Below, in pieces: positions 28,327 through 37,520 of a stretch of DNA of 64,000 bases. Position numbers and translations under genes: made by a program. Source of the stretch: Chitinophagaceae bacterium (GTDB lineage Bacteria; Bacteroidota; Bacteroidia; Chitinophagales; Chitinophagaceae); contig JADKAZ010000006.1 of assembly GCA_016719015.1 (NCBI GenBank), positions 124,001 to 188,000 on the forward strand, in the 5' to 3' direction. How positions within the stretch are numbered: the stretch's first letter is position 1; each line of letters opens with the position of its first letter. Below the pieces are notes generated by a model. The model searched no databases. It saw only the letters and a list, made by a program, of their open reading frames with translations, and was not told the origin of the DNA.

Positions 28327-30239
28327 ATGAAAAAGATATTCATTGTAATAACATTGGCTTCATTTGCAGTATGTTGTTTTAGTCAGACCAAAACAAAAGC
28401 TTACCTGATTCCGGAACCTGTATCGTTGGTTTATGGAAACGATTCCACTTTTTTCTTGCCGCAAAAGGCAGTTATAATCACACCCAAAAATGAGGAAGTA
28501 AAAAAAATAGTTGGCGATTTTGTTAAGCAAGTAAAAACTGCAACTGGTTATTTCTTTACAACCAAAGAAGGAACTACAGCTTCACCCAGATCAATCTTTT
28601 TCTCATTAGTAAATGATAAAACTATTCCCAAAGAAGGTTATAGGTTAAAACATCTGCAACCGGCATTACACTTACTGCAAATGAACCAGCAGGTATTTTT
28701 TACGGCGTACAAACATTGCTCCAATTATTTCCAAAAGAAATCGTAAGTAATAAGAGACAAACAATGCTGAGTGGATGGAATATTCCTTCAGTCACCATCG
28801 AAGATCATCCCCGCTTTGGCTGGAGAGGTTTGATGCTCGATGTATCCCGCCATTTTTTTACCGTAGCACAAGTCAAAGATTATATTGACCAAATGGTGAA
28901 ATACAAATTCAATTTGTTGCATTTAGGATTGACGAATGACCAGGGCTGGCGCATTCAAATAAAAAGTTTACCTAAACTAACTGAAGTAGGTGCATGGAGA
29001 GTAGAAAGAACAGGCACTTTTGGTAACTTATCAAAACCGCAACCCGGCGAGCCTGCAACGTATGGTGGATTTTATACCCATGAGGATATCAAAGAATTAG
29101 TGAAATATGCGGCGGATCGTTTTGTAAATATCCTGCCGGAGATCGATGTGCCGGGTCACAGTCTTGCAGCCATTGCTTCTTATCCCGAATTGTCCTGTAC
29201 ACCCGGAGAGTATTATGTAAGTCCCGGTGACAGGTTTATGGTATGGCCCGGAGGTGGTCAGCACTTTTATGGCTTATTGGATAACACCATTTGCCCCGCT
29301 AATGAAAAAGCCTATGAGTTTTTGGATAAAGTATTTACGGAAGTAGCTCAATTATTTCCATTCGGATACATCCACATGGGTGGCGATGAAACAGCCCGCA
29401 ACTTCTGGGAGAAGAGTGAACAGATAAAAGCATTAATGAAAAAGGAGAATCTGAAAGATTTGGATGAAGTGCAAAGCTATTTTGTAAAACGGGTAGAGAA
29501 GATCATCAATAGCAAAGGCAAAAAAATGATTGGCTGGGATGAAATTCTGGATGGCGGATTAGCTCCTAATGCAGCAGTAATGAGTTGGCGGGGAATGAAA
29601 GGTGGCATTGAAGCAGCTAAACAAGGTCATGAAGTAGTGATGAGCCCTACCGATTTTGCCTATATAGATTATATGCAGGGCGACGCTGCCATTGAACCTC
29701 CTGTATATTCAACATTGCGATTAAAAAAGGCTTACCAGTTTGAACCATTGCCAGAAGGAGTTGATGCCAAATTAATAAAAGGCGGGCAGGCCAACCTATG
29801 GACAGAACAGGTGTACAATACCCGGCACATGCAATACATGACATGGCCAAGAGCTTTTGCCATTGCCGAAGTATTGTGGAGTTCAAAAGAAAAAAGGAAC
29901 TGGGAATATTTTTCTAAACGAGTAGAAAATCATTTCAAAAGATTGGATATGGCCGGAGTAAAATATGCTCCAAGCATATATGACCCTATCATTACTGCTA
30001 CAAAAAAAGATACGGCTAGCGTAGTGGTAAAATTGGAAACGGAAATAGAAGGCCTGGATATTCACTATAGCTTTGACAATTCTTTTCCCGATAATTTTTA
30101 CCCCGTGTATAAAGAACCGTTGACAGTGCCAAGAGACGCAGCAACTATGAAACTGATTACATACCGGAACAATGAACCCATAGGTAGAATGATGGTGCTT
30201 ACGATAGCAGAGTTAAGAAAAAGAGCAGGGATAAAATAA
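28327..30239 (+). CDS. Beta-N-acetylhexosaminidase, GH20, one frameshift
   Basis: A secreted GH20 enzyme of about 637 residues. A signal peptide (FIVITLASFAVCCFSQ) precedes the GH20b-type N-terminal domain (LIPEPVSLVYGNDSTFFLP). The catalytic barrel follows with HPRFGWRGLMLDVSRHFFTV, the core strand NILPEIDVPGHSLAAIASYP, and HMGGDETARNFW, in which the Asp-Glu pair is catalytic through substrate-assisted catalysis. A C-terminal beta domain closes the protein. The frame breaks near 28648: one extra A in TTAAAAC restores TSATGITLTANEPAGIFYG. It removes terminal GlcNAc or GalNAc from chitin fragments, peptidoglycan or glycans. Confidence 0.93.
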
Positions 30240-30306
30240 TTAATTGATAATAATTATAGGGTCGTCCAAAGTGTTAACACCTGTCTTCTTTGCCTTGTGA
30301 AATTTA

Positions 30307-30777
30307 TTATGCATTCCATTTGCCAAACATCTCTTCTACTTTCTTAAACCGGTAATCAAAAATACCGTCCAGTTGTTTTTTTACAAACAGGGTATTAGCA
30401 AGTCTCCCAAATATCCAAAATGGGTTTTTGTAATGTATAATGTCCGTCATTTCCACGCCACCCGGTATTTCTTTGAAATGGTGCTGGTGGTGCCATAATG
30501 AATAAGGACCATAGCGTTGTTCATCAATAAAATACTGCTTGTCTTTTACCTGGGTTATTTCTGTCATCCAGTACAGTGGAATTCCCAAAAATGGTTTTAC
30601 CGTGTATTCAATAATCTGACCGGCATACATAATATCTCCATGATGTTTGGAAATTACTTTAAACCCCATATTATCAGGAGTAATGGCCTGCAGGTTGGCA
30701 GGATTGGAGAAAAAATCCCAGGCTCTTTCTAATGAAATGGGGATTTTTTGGACTGTTTTGATGGAATGTGCTGCCAT
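30307..30777 (-). CDS. SRPBCC-family ligand-binding protein
   Basis: A 156-residue protein with the helix-grip fold pattern of SRPBCC proteins: the opening KTVQKIPISLERAWDFFSNP, the middle ITPDNMGFKVIS, and a Trp/His-rich strand RYGPYSLWHHQHHFKEIPGG. It resembles the cell-division-inhibitor-like or polyketide cyclase-like SRPBCC proteins common in Bacteroidota. There is no signal peptide, and ligand and role are unknown. It is divergent from the helicase gene, with 62 bases between starts, and convergent with the GH20 gene. Confidence 0.82.
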   Translation of the reverse strand: MAAHSIKTVQKIPISLERAWDFFSNPANLQAITPDNMGFKVISKHHGDIMYAGQIIEYTVKPFLGIPLYWMTEITQVKDKQYFIDEQRYGPYSLWHHQHHFKEIPGGVEMTDIIHYKNPFWIFGRLANTLFVKKQLDGIFDYRFKKVEEMFGKWNA

Positions 30778-30839
30778 GTAGATTATTGGTTTAAATTCGT
30801 TTGAATAACGATTTACAGTAAGAAAAGTTCACCTGCACT

Positions 30840-33800
30840 ATGTCATTTAATAAAGAAAGATTAGAAAGTAAATTTAAAGAGGAATACGAAAGGCTAAATG
30901 AAAAGCAGCGCATTGCCGTTGATACTATCGATGGCCCGGTGATGGTTATTGCCGGACCAGGCACTGGTAAAACACAAATATTGGCCAGCCGCATTGGAAA
31001 AATATTATTAGATACTGATGCACAGCCCGAAAATATACTTTGTCTTACCTATACCGAAGCAGGTGTAGTGGCGATGCGGAGACGGTTATTAAACTTTATC
31101 GGTCCAAATGCATATAAGGTAAACATCTGCACTTTCCATGCTTTTTGCAATGATGTAATACAGGATAACTTATCGCTGTTTGAAAAAACAGCCCTGGATC
31201 CTGTTTCTGATTTGGAAAAAATTCAATTCTTTAAAGAACTGATTGATTCTTTCCCCAAAAATCATCTGCTGAAAAGATATAGAGGTGATGTTTATTTTGA
31301 GATCAATAACCTGCAATCACTTTTCAGTAACATGAAAAAAGAAGGTTGGACACCTTCATTCATTAATCAAAAAATAGATGATTACCTCGCCAACCTGCCA
31401 ACAAGAGATGAATTTATTTATAAAAGAAAATATAAAGAGTTCAATGCAGGTGATTTGAAAAGAGATAAAATACAGGAAGAACAGGAGCGAATGGAAAAGC
31501 TCCGGGCTGCAGTTGGTGAATTTGACCGTTTTCAACAATTAATGCGGAAAAAGAATCGCTATGATTTTGATGACATGATCAACTGGGTCATCAAAGCATT
31601 TGAAGAAAACAAAAACCTGCTCGCCAACTACCAGGAAAAATATCAATACATACTGGTAGATGAATACCAGGATACAAGCGGTACACAAAACAGGTTGGTA
31701 GAATTATTGATCAGCTATTGGGAAAAGCCCAATGTATTTGTAGTGGGTGATGATGACCAGAGTATCTATCGCTTTCAGGGAGCCAACGTAGAAAATATGC
31801 TGGACTTTGCCGCTAACTATCAAAACGATCTACTCACTGTTGTATTAACCAACAACTATCGATCTACACAACCAATTTTAGATATTTCAAAAACGTTAAT
31901 CAACCGCAATGACGAACGGTTGGTAAAAAAGATTGAAGGCCTTAGCAAAGAACTGCTTTCCACTAATCAACTTATTAACCAATTAACTAATAAACCATTC
32001 ATCCGGGAATACGATACCCAGCGGCAAGAGATGATCGGCATAGCAAAACAAGTGCAGGATTTAGTGGGGCAACAAGTGCCCCCTGGAAAAATCGGCATTA
32101 TCTATAAAGAAAATAAATACGGAGAAGAACTGGCGCAATATTTCAAGCTGCTGAATATTCCGGTATATAGCAAACGGCATTTGAATATTTTGGAATTGTC
32201 GCTGGGACAAAAAATAATGCTGGTATTAAAGTACCTCGCATCAGAACATGATATTTCATATAGCGGCGATGAAATGCTGTTTGAAATTTTACACTTCGAT
32301 TGGTTTGGCATTCCATCTATTGAAATTGCCAAAATAAGTATGGAAGTAGCTGAGAAAAGATATAAAGATGATAAGACTTCCATTCGCCAATTATTGGTTG
32401 AAAAATCCCTGGCTCCGGCTAAAGATCTTTTCAGCAGTAATCTTCACGGAGGGTTGAAAAAAACATCAGCTATCATTGAGCAATTGGTTACTGATGTTTC
32501 CAATGTTACGCTACAGCATTTATTTGAAAATATTATCAGGGAAGCCGGTGTGCTTAGTCACATAATGCAAAGCCCCGACAAACATTGGCAGTTGCAAATA
32601 CTAACTGGCCTGTTTGATTTTGTAAAAGATGAAACCCATCGTAACCCCACTTTAAATCTCCAGGGATTTGTGAACCTTATTGAGATGATGGAAAAAGAGG
32701 ACATCAAACTGCCTTTGGTACAGGTAAGTGGCAGCGATAAAGGTGTAAACCTGATGACAGCACATGGCTCAAAAGGATTGGAGTTTGAATATGTATTACT
32801 CGTTGGTTGCAATTCGTCATTCTGGGAAAAGAAAAGAAAACCCGGTGGTGGATATAAATTACCGGACACAATGTTTACTTCGCTAGCCGGTACTAACGAT
32901 GAGGAAGAACTGCGTAGATTATTTTATGTAGCAATAACTAGAGCAGAACAGCATCTTTATATTTCCTACAGCAAATTCAAAAATGATGGCAAAGAATTAG
33001 AGCCATCGATGTTTATTGCAGAAATACAGGACGAACATCAACTGCCAATAGAGAAAATAATTATCGACACCGGAGTATTATCTGAATTTGCAGCGTTGCA
33101 TTTTATAGAAGCGCAGGCACCCGAAATTGATAAAATAGAAGAAGAATATATTGGCCAATTGCTGGATAAGTTTGTAATGAATGTAACAGCGCTGAATAAT
33201 TACCTGAAATGCCCCCTGGAGTTTTATTTCAAAAATTTAGTCCGCATACCATCTCCAAAGAATGAAGCCACTGAATTTGGTTCGGCTGTGCATCATGCAC
33301 TGGAAAAACTATTCCGCAAAATGCAGGATGGTAAGAAAGATACATTTGAACCGAAAGAAGAATTTATTGGTGACTTTGTATGGTACATAGAACGTCATAG
33401 AGAAAGTTTTACCAGGGAACAATATGCCCGCCGCCTCGAATATGGCCAGGAAGTATTGAGCCACTATTACGATAAATACATCAGCAGTTTTAATAAAATT
33501 GTAACCATCGAACGGCGAATTAAAACCGTTTATAAAGATGTGCCGTTAAAAGGCGCATTGGATAAATTAGAATTCGATGGTAAATCAGTAAACGTAGTTG
33601 ACTATAAATCCGGCGACCCTGATAAAGGTATTCCCAAAACAAAAGGGCCGTCAGACAAAGACCCCAATGGCGGCGACTACTGGCGGCAAGCCGTTTTCTA
33701 TAAAATACTCGTAGATAATTACGAGCAGAAAGACTGGAAAGTCGTAAGCACCGAATTTGATTTTATTGAACCCGACAAAAAGAAAAACTATCGGAAAGAA

Positions 33801-33989
33801 AAAGTAGTTATCTCTCCGGTAGATATTATAACCGTTACTCAGCAAATAACTGATACCTGGGAGAAAATTCAAAACCGGGACTTTTATACCGGCTGCGGAA
33901 AAGAAGATTGCCATTGGTGCAATTTTGTAAAAACCAATAACCTGGCAATTGCCCTGCATTCGCTGGAAGAAGAACCTACAGAAGACTAA
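30840..33989 (+). CDS. UvrD-type helicase with C-terminal RecB-like Fe-S nuclease
   Basis: A 1049-residue superfamily 1A helicase. Walker A is GPGTGKTQIL (about residues 38-47), the DExx box is YILVDEYQDTSGTQ, motif III is FVVGDDDQSIYRFQGANVE, motif IV is LTNNYRSTQPIL, and motif VI is RRLFYVAITRAEQHLYISYS. The last 270 residues contain a PD-(D/E)XK nuclease with FGSAVHHALEKLF, GALDKLEF and NVVDYKSGD. Cysteines in NYLKCPLEFYF and GCGKEDCHWC match the four-cysteine iron-sulfur cluster of AddB-like nucleases. It probably processes DNA ends in recombination repair. No AddB or RecC partner is adjacent. Confidence 0.93.
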   Translation: MSFNKERLESKFKEEYERLNEKQRIAVDTIDGPVMVIAGPGTGKTQILASRIGKILLDTDAQPENILCLTYTEAGVVAMRRRLLNFIGPNAYKVNICTFHAFCNDVIQDNLSLFEKTALDPVSDLEKIQFFKELIDSFPKNHLLKRYRGDVYFEINNLQSLFSNMKKEGWTPSFINQKIDDYLANLPTRDEFIYKRKYKEFNAGDLKRDKIQEEQERMEKLRAAVGEFDRFQQLMRKKNRYDFDDMINWVIKAFEENKNLLANYQEKYQYILVDEYQDTSGTQNRLVELLISYWEKPNVFVVGDDDQSIYRFQGANVENMLDFAANYQNDLLTVVLTNNYRSTQPILDISKTLINRNDERLVKKIEGLSKELLSTNQLINQLTNKPFIREYDTQRQEMIGIAKQVQDLVGQQVPPGKIGIIYKENKYGEELAQYFKLLNIPVYSKRHLNILELSLGQKIMLVLKYLASEHDISYSGDEMLFEILHFDWFGIPSIEIAKISMEVAEKRYKDDKTSIRQLLVEKSLAPAKDLFSSNLHGGLKKTSAIIEQLVTDVSNVTLQHLFENIIREAGVLSHIMQSPDKHWQLQILTGLFDFVKDETHRNPTLNLQGFVNLIEMMEKEDIKLPLVQVSGSDKGVNLMTAHGSKGLEFEYVLLVGCNSSFWEKKRKPGGGYKLPDTMFTSLAGTNDEEELRRLFYVAITRAEQHLYISYSKFKNDGKELEPSMFIAEIQDEHQLPIEKIIIDTGVLSEFAALHFIEAQAPEIDKIEEEYIGQLLDKFVMNVTALNNYLKCPLEFYFKNLVRIPSPKNEATEFGSAVHHALEKLFRKMQDGKKDTFEPKEEFIGDFVWYIERHRESFTREQYARRLEYGQEVLSHYYDKYISSFNKIVTIERRIKTVYKDVPLKGALDKLEFDGKSVNVVDYKSGDPDKGIPKTKGPSDKDPNGGDYWRQAVFYKILVDNYEQKDWKVVSTEFDFIEPDKKKNYRKEKVVISPVDIITVTQQITDTWEKIQNRDFYTGCGKEDCHWCNFVKTNNLAIALHSLEEEPTED

Positions 33990-34089
33990 CCGTGAAGCGG
34001 ACTTGTTCTGCTTCGTTCGCCCTGAGGTGAACTTGTTCTACTTCTGGGGATTTATGATTTTAAAAACAACCCATTCCCGGCAAACTCTT

Positions 34090-34097
34090 TAAGTTTG
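34090..34097 (+). promoter_or_regulatory. -7 box before Ig-like lipoprotein gene
   Basis: TAAGTTTG, followed by CACC, matches TAnnTTTG and ends eight bases before the ATG. Transcription would then start at or almost at the start codon. Confidence 0.4.
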
Positions 34098-34105
34098 CAC
34101 CTCGC

Positions 34106-35560
34106 ATGAGTTATAAAAGTGTAATATCAGCAACAGCCCTCCTTATAATCTCTTTAATCAGTATAATCAGTGGTCCGGGCTGCGCCAATATCATACCGCC
34201 GCAAGGTGGACCAAGAGACTCCATTCCCCCGGTACTTCTGAAAGCTACTCCGGTCGACTCTACAAGAAATTTTACAGGAAATAAAATCGTTTTCACTTTT
34301 GATGAGTTTGTGGATGTGCAGGCTGTACAGGAAAATTTATCCGTTTCTCCTTCTCCCAGGATCAATCCTTCTGTGGACTTTAAATTAAATACCGTTACAG
34401 TAAAATTGAAAGATAGCCTTGAAGCCAATACTACTTATTCTATAAACTTCGGTGATGCCATTAAAGACTATACCGAAGGAAATCCCATAAAGGGATTTAC
34501 CTATACCTTCTCCACCGGAAAGTATATTGATTCATTAGAACTTACCGGCAATGTGATGCTGGCTGAAACCGGCAAAACAGATTCTACATTAATTGTCATG
34601 CTTCATACCAGTGCCGATGATTCCGTGGTGGTGAAAGATAAACCCCGCTATGTAGCAAAACTGGATAGTAAAGGGAATTTTATTTTTAAAAATCTTCCCC
34701 CCAAAACTTTTTACCTGTATGCCCTTAAAGATGAGGGTGGCACCCGTCGGTATTTCAGTGATAAACAATTGTTCGCTTTTGCGGATAAGCCAGTAATTGT
34801 CTCGGGCAAAACCGAACCTGTTACCTTGTATGCATACTCAGTAAAGCCACCGCCTCAGCAAACTGCTGCACAATCCGGTATCAATATCGGAAATCGAAAT
34901 AAAAAAGGAGAAGGAATGGCTGCTGATAACCGTTTAAAGTACCTGACTAATCTCAATAATAATCAGCAGGACTTGTTGGCTAATTTCACCATAACTTTTG
35001 AACAGCCTCTTCGTTCTTTCGACTCAACAAAAATCAGGCTTTATACCGATTCTGTTTTTACCCCAGTTGCTGGTTATACATTTCAAAAAGACACCAATAA
35101 CAAAAAAATTGTTCTTATACACACCCCCCTGACCGGTCAAACTGATTGGAAAGAAAACACCACCTACCATCTTATTCTAGACAAGGATTTTGCATCAGAC
35201 TCTTCCGGTAAAAAATTATTGAAGACCGATACCCTTAGCTTTAAAACAAAAAAAATAGCTGATTACGGCTCTCTGCAATTAAAATTTAAAAATCTGGATA
35301 TAGCCAAAAACCCAGTTCTGCTCTTTGTTTTAAGTGAAAATATTTTTAAATCCGTATCGCTGAGCAATGCTGAGTTTTCGCAGCCTCTTTTCCTTCCCGG
35401 CGAATATGAGCTTCGCATTTTATATGATACAAATAAAAACGGTGTATGGGATCCGGGTCAATTTTTCGGCAAACACAAACAGCCTGAATTGGTGAAATCA
35501 ATTGAAAGAAAAATAACTGTGAAACCAGCCTGGCAGAATGAAATTGAAATAACACTTTAG
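34106..35560 (+). CDS. Lipoprotein with bacterial Ig-like (Big_5) domain
   Basis: A 484-residue exported protein. A hydrophobic signal ends in the lipobox-like GPGCANIIPPQGGPRDS, a very common start for Bacteroidota proteins of this type. An Ig-like Big_5 domain follows (PPVLLKATPVDSTRNFTGNK and IVFTFDEFVDVQ), then repeated beta-sandwich segments, and a C-terminal part with YELRILYDTNKNGVWDPGQF. The function is not established; surface or periplasmic binding is likely. It lies between the helicase gene and recR, on the same strand but probably with its own promoter. Confidence 0.85.
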   Translation: MSYKSVISATALLIISLISIISGPGCANIIPPQGGPRDSIPPVLLKATPVDSTRNFTGNKIVFTFDEFVDVQAVQENLSVSPSPRINPSVDFKLNTVTVKLKDSLEANTTYSINFGDAIKDYTEGNPIKGFTYTFSTGKYIDSLELTGNVMLAETGKTDSTLIVMLHTSADDSVVVKDKPRYVAKLDSKGNFIFKNLPPKTFYLYALKDEGGTRRYFSDKQLFAFADKPVIVSGKTEPVTLYAYSVKPPPQQTAAQSGINIGNRNKKGEGMAADNRLKYLTNLNNNQQDLLANFTITFEQPLRSFDSTKIRLYTDSVFTPVAGYTFQKDTNNKKIVLIHTPLTGQTDWKENTTYHLILDKDFASDSSGKKLLKTDTLSFKTKKIADYGSLQLKFKNLDIAKNPVLLFVLSENIFKSVSLSNAEFSQPLFLPGEYELRILYDTNKNGVWDPGQFFGKHKQPELVKSIERKITVKPAWQNEIEITL

Positions 35561-35631
35561 TGAATACCCAATTGTGAATAGAACCCGGCTCTTTCAGGAA
35601 TCCTATTGACATTTCACTATTCACCATTGAC

Positions 35632-35639
35632 TATCTTTG
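35632..35639 (+). promoter_or_regulatory. -7 box of recR promoter
   Basis: TATCTTTG ends four bases before the recR ATG, implying a leaderless or nearly leaderless transcript. The nearest TTG (35606-35608) is at a long 23-base spacing. Confidence 0.4.
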
Positions 35640-35643
35640 CTCC

Positions 35644-36264
35644 ATGCAATTTTCCTCTTCCCTTTTAGAAAATGCCGTCAATGAATTTGCCAAACTTCCC
35701 GGTATTGGCAAAAAGACGGCTTTACGGTTGGTATTGCATTTATTAAAGCAGGATACCAAAGAGGTAGGACAGTTTAGCGAAGTCATAGCCCGGATGAGGA
35801 GTGAAATTAAATTTTGTCAACGTTGTTTTAATGTAGCGGATGGAGATATTTGTTCTATCTGTGCCAATTCACTAAGAAAACAGGAAGTGATTTGTGTGGT
35901 GGAAAGTATCCGGGATGTGATTGCCATTGAAAGCACACAGCAATTCAACGGAACCTACCATGTATTGAACGGGGTTATCTCCCCGCTGGATGGCATTGGC
36001 CCCGACCAATTGAATATCGAATCATTAATCAATCGAATTGAAAAAGAGAAGACAGAAGAATTGATCTTTGCATTGAACCCCAACATACAAGGTGACACCA
36101 CTATCTATTATATTCAGAAGAAGTTACAGCCTTTCAGTATCCGCATCACTACTATTGCCCGTGGTATTGCCTTCGGCGGCGAACTCGAATATGCCGATGA
36201 AATGACCCTGGCAAGAAGTCTGCAAAACCGCCTCCCCGTTGAGAGTTATGTCTCTAACCGGTAA
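35644..36264 (+). CDS. recR: Recombination mediator protein RecR
   Basis: A 206-residue RecR of normal length. It has the N-terminal helix-hairpin-helix (NEFAKLPGIGKKTALRLVLH), the four-cysteine zinc motif CQRCFNVADGDICSICAN, and the Toprim domain (EVICVVESIRDVIAIESTQQ onward), ending in the Walker B-like ITTIARGIAFGGELEYADE. RecR acts with RecO and RecF to load RecA at gaps. It stands between the Ig-like lipoprotein and metH. Inverted GTGAATA copies surround its promoter region. Confidence 0.96.
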   Translation: MQFSSSLLENAVNEFAKLPGIGKKTALRLVLHLLKQDTKEVGQFSEVIARMRSEIKFCQRCFNVADGDICSICANSLRKQEVICVVESIRDVIAIESTQQFNGTYHVLNGVISPLDGIGPDQLNIESLINRIEKEKTEELIFALNPNIQGDTTIYYIQKKLQPFSIRITTIARGIAFGGELEYADEMTLARSLQNRLPVESYVSNR

Positions 36265-36276
36265 GTCCCGCCCCGC

Positions 36277-36307
36277 TTGTTTATTATACCTATATAACTT
36301 AGCTTTG
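36277..36307 (+). promoter_or_regulatory. Promoter of the metH operon
   Basis: TTG (36277-36279), a 20-base spacer, then TAGCTTTG (36300-36307): a full match to the Bacteroidota sigma-A promoter (TTG-N19-21-TAnnTTTG). It predicts a 5' UTR of a little over 100 bases before the first metH gene. Confidence 0.65.
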
Positions 36308-36356
36308 CTGCCATACTACAGGCGGATTTGTTTATTGTTCGGCCTGCTCTAAACAA

Positions 36357-36408
36357 GAACTAATAAACGTACGAGACTCCCTCCACGGTTTCCCAACGTT
36401 TATAGTTC
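36357..36408 (+). promoter_or_regulatory. Long stem-loop in the metH 5' UTR
   Basis: GAACT-a-ATAAACGT (36357-36370) pairs with ACGTTTATAGTTC (36396-36408): 13 base pairs with one bulged A around a 25-base loop. It ends 15 bases before the ATG of metH part 1. It could be a regulatory RNA element or a DNA operator. It does not show the cobalamin or SAM-I riboswitch signatures I know. Confidence 0.5.
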
Positions 36409-36423
36409 GCAAACATTCATTGT

Positions 36424-37425
36424 ATGAAAACAATTCAGGATTGTTTGAAAGAACGCATTTTAATTATTGATGGTGCTATGGGCACTATGATTCAACGCCA
36501 CAAACTAACCGAAGCAGATTACCGTGGCGAAAGGTTTAAAGACTGGCAGTGTGATGTAAAAGGCAATAATGATCTGCTGAACATTACACAACCACATATC
36601 ATTACCGCAATACATAAGGACTACCTGGATGCAGGTGCTGATATTATTGAAACAAATACTTTTAGCAGCACTACTATTGCAATGGCTGATTATGAAATGC
36701 AGTCGTTGGCTTATGAATTAAATGTAGCTGCAGCCAGGTGTGCTAAAGAAGCTATTAAACAATCCGGTAAACAGGCATGGGTAGCTGGTGCTATCGGGCC
36801 ATTAAATAAAACATTATCACTTTCTCCCGATGTAAACAATCCGGGCTTCCGTGCTGTTACATTTGATGAAGTGGTAAATGCCTATTATGAACAGGTAAAA
36901 GGATTGGTAGATGGCGGCGTTGATATTTTGCTCATAGAAACCATATTTGATACACTGAATGCAAAAGCGGCCATCTTCGCCATTAAAAAATATTTTAGGG
37001 ATACAAAGCAAGAAGCCTTGCCAATCATGATCAGTGGGACGATTACTGATGCGTCTGGCAGAACACTCAGCGGGCAAACTCTTGAAGCTTTCTACACTTC
37101 TATCATGCATGCCAAACCAATCAGTGTTGGCCTGAACTGTGCATTAGGGGCAAAAGAAATGCGACCCCATATTGAGGAACTTTCACAAATAGCCAGCTGT
37201 TATGTATCGGCCTATCCCAATGCGGGTTTACCCAATGCTATGGGAGAATATGATGAACACCCCGAAGACACCGCCCACTACCTGGAAGATTGGGCAAAGG
37301 AAGGCTGGGTGAATATTGTAGGCGGCTGCTGTGGCACTACCCCTGATCATATCAGGCATATTGCACAGGAAGTAAAAAATATTACACCCAGGCAATTACC
37401 CGTAGTAGAAAAAGAATTAGCATGA
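36424..37425 (+). CDS. metH: Methionine synthase part 1: homocysteine S-methyltransferase domain
   Basis: A 333-residue protein equal to the first domain of cobalamin-dependent methionine synthase. It shows the opening ERILIIDGAMGTMIQRHKLT, SVGLNCALGAKEMRPHIEEL with the first zinc cysteine, and VNIVGGCCGTTPDHIRHIA with the Cys-Cys zinc pair. It binds homocysteine and receives the methyl group from methylcobalamin carried by part 2. The split is a real gene boundary and not a frameshift: the gene ends with a proper TGA overlapping the ATG of a short membrane ORF (ATGA, 37422-37425), and part 2 has its own ATG. Split metH is known in Bacteroidota. Confidence 0.93.
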   Translation: MKTIQDCLKERILIIDGAMGTMIQRHKLTEADYRGERFKDWQCDVKGNNDLLNITQPHIITAIHKDYLDAGADIIETNTFSSTTIAMADYEMQSLAYELNVAAARCAKEAIKQSGKQAWVAGAIGPLNKTLSLSPDVNNPGFRAVTFDEVVNAYYEQVKGLVDGGVDILLIETIFDTLNAKAAIFAIKKYFRDTKQEALPIMISGTITDASGRTLSGQTLEAFYTSIMHAKPISVGLNCALGAKEMRPHIEELSQIASCYVSAYPNAGLPNAMGEYDEHPEDTAHYLEDWAKEGWVNIVGGCCGTTPDHIRHIAQEVKNITPRQLPVVEKELA

Positions 37426-37520
37426 CCACTCCCCAACTACTGATATTAATATCTCTCCTTATACTTGTAGTGAACAACTTTTCATTTATAAAAAAGCTGT
37501 TTGTAAAAAAGAATTCATAA
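37422..37520 (+). CDS. 32-residue single-pass membrane microprotein between metH halves
   Basis: An ORF of 32 codons whose ATG overlaps the TGA of metH part 1 (ATGA) and whose TAA abuts the ATG of metH part 2 (TAAATG), so translation could pass through all three. The product is a short polar start, one hydrophobic helix (LLILISLLILVV) and a lysine-rich end (FIKKLFVKKNS), a typical single-pass microprotein with positive-inside character. It may be a real membrane peptide or merely a coupling ORF. No family is recognised. Confidence 0.45.
   Translation: MTTPQLLILISLLILVVNNFSFIKKLFVKKNS

Noticed and set aside
34006..34045. Direct repeat ACTTGTTCTnCTTC after the helicase gene
   Set aside because: Only two imperfect copies in a short intergenic gap, with no neighbouring feature that it would explain.
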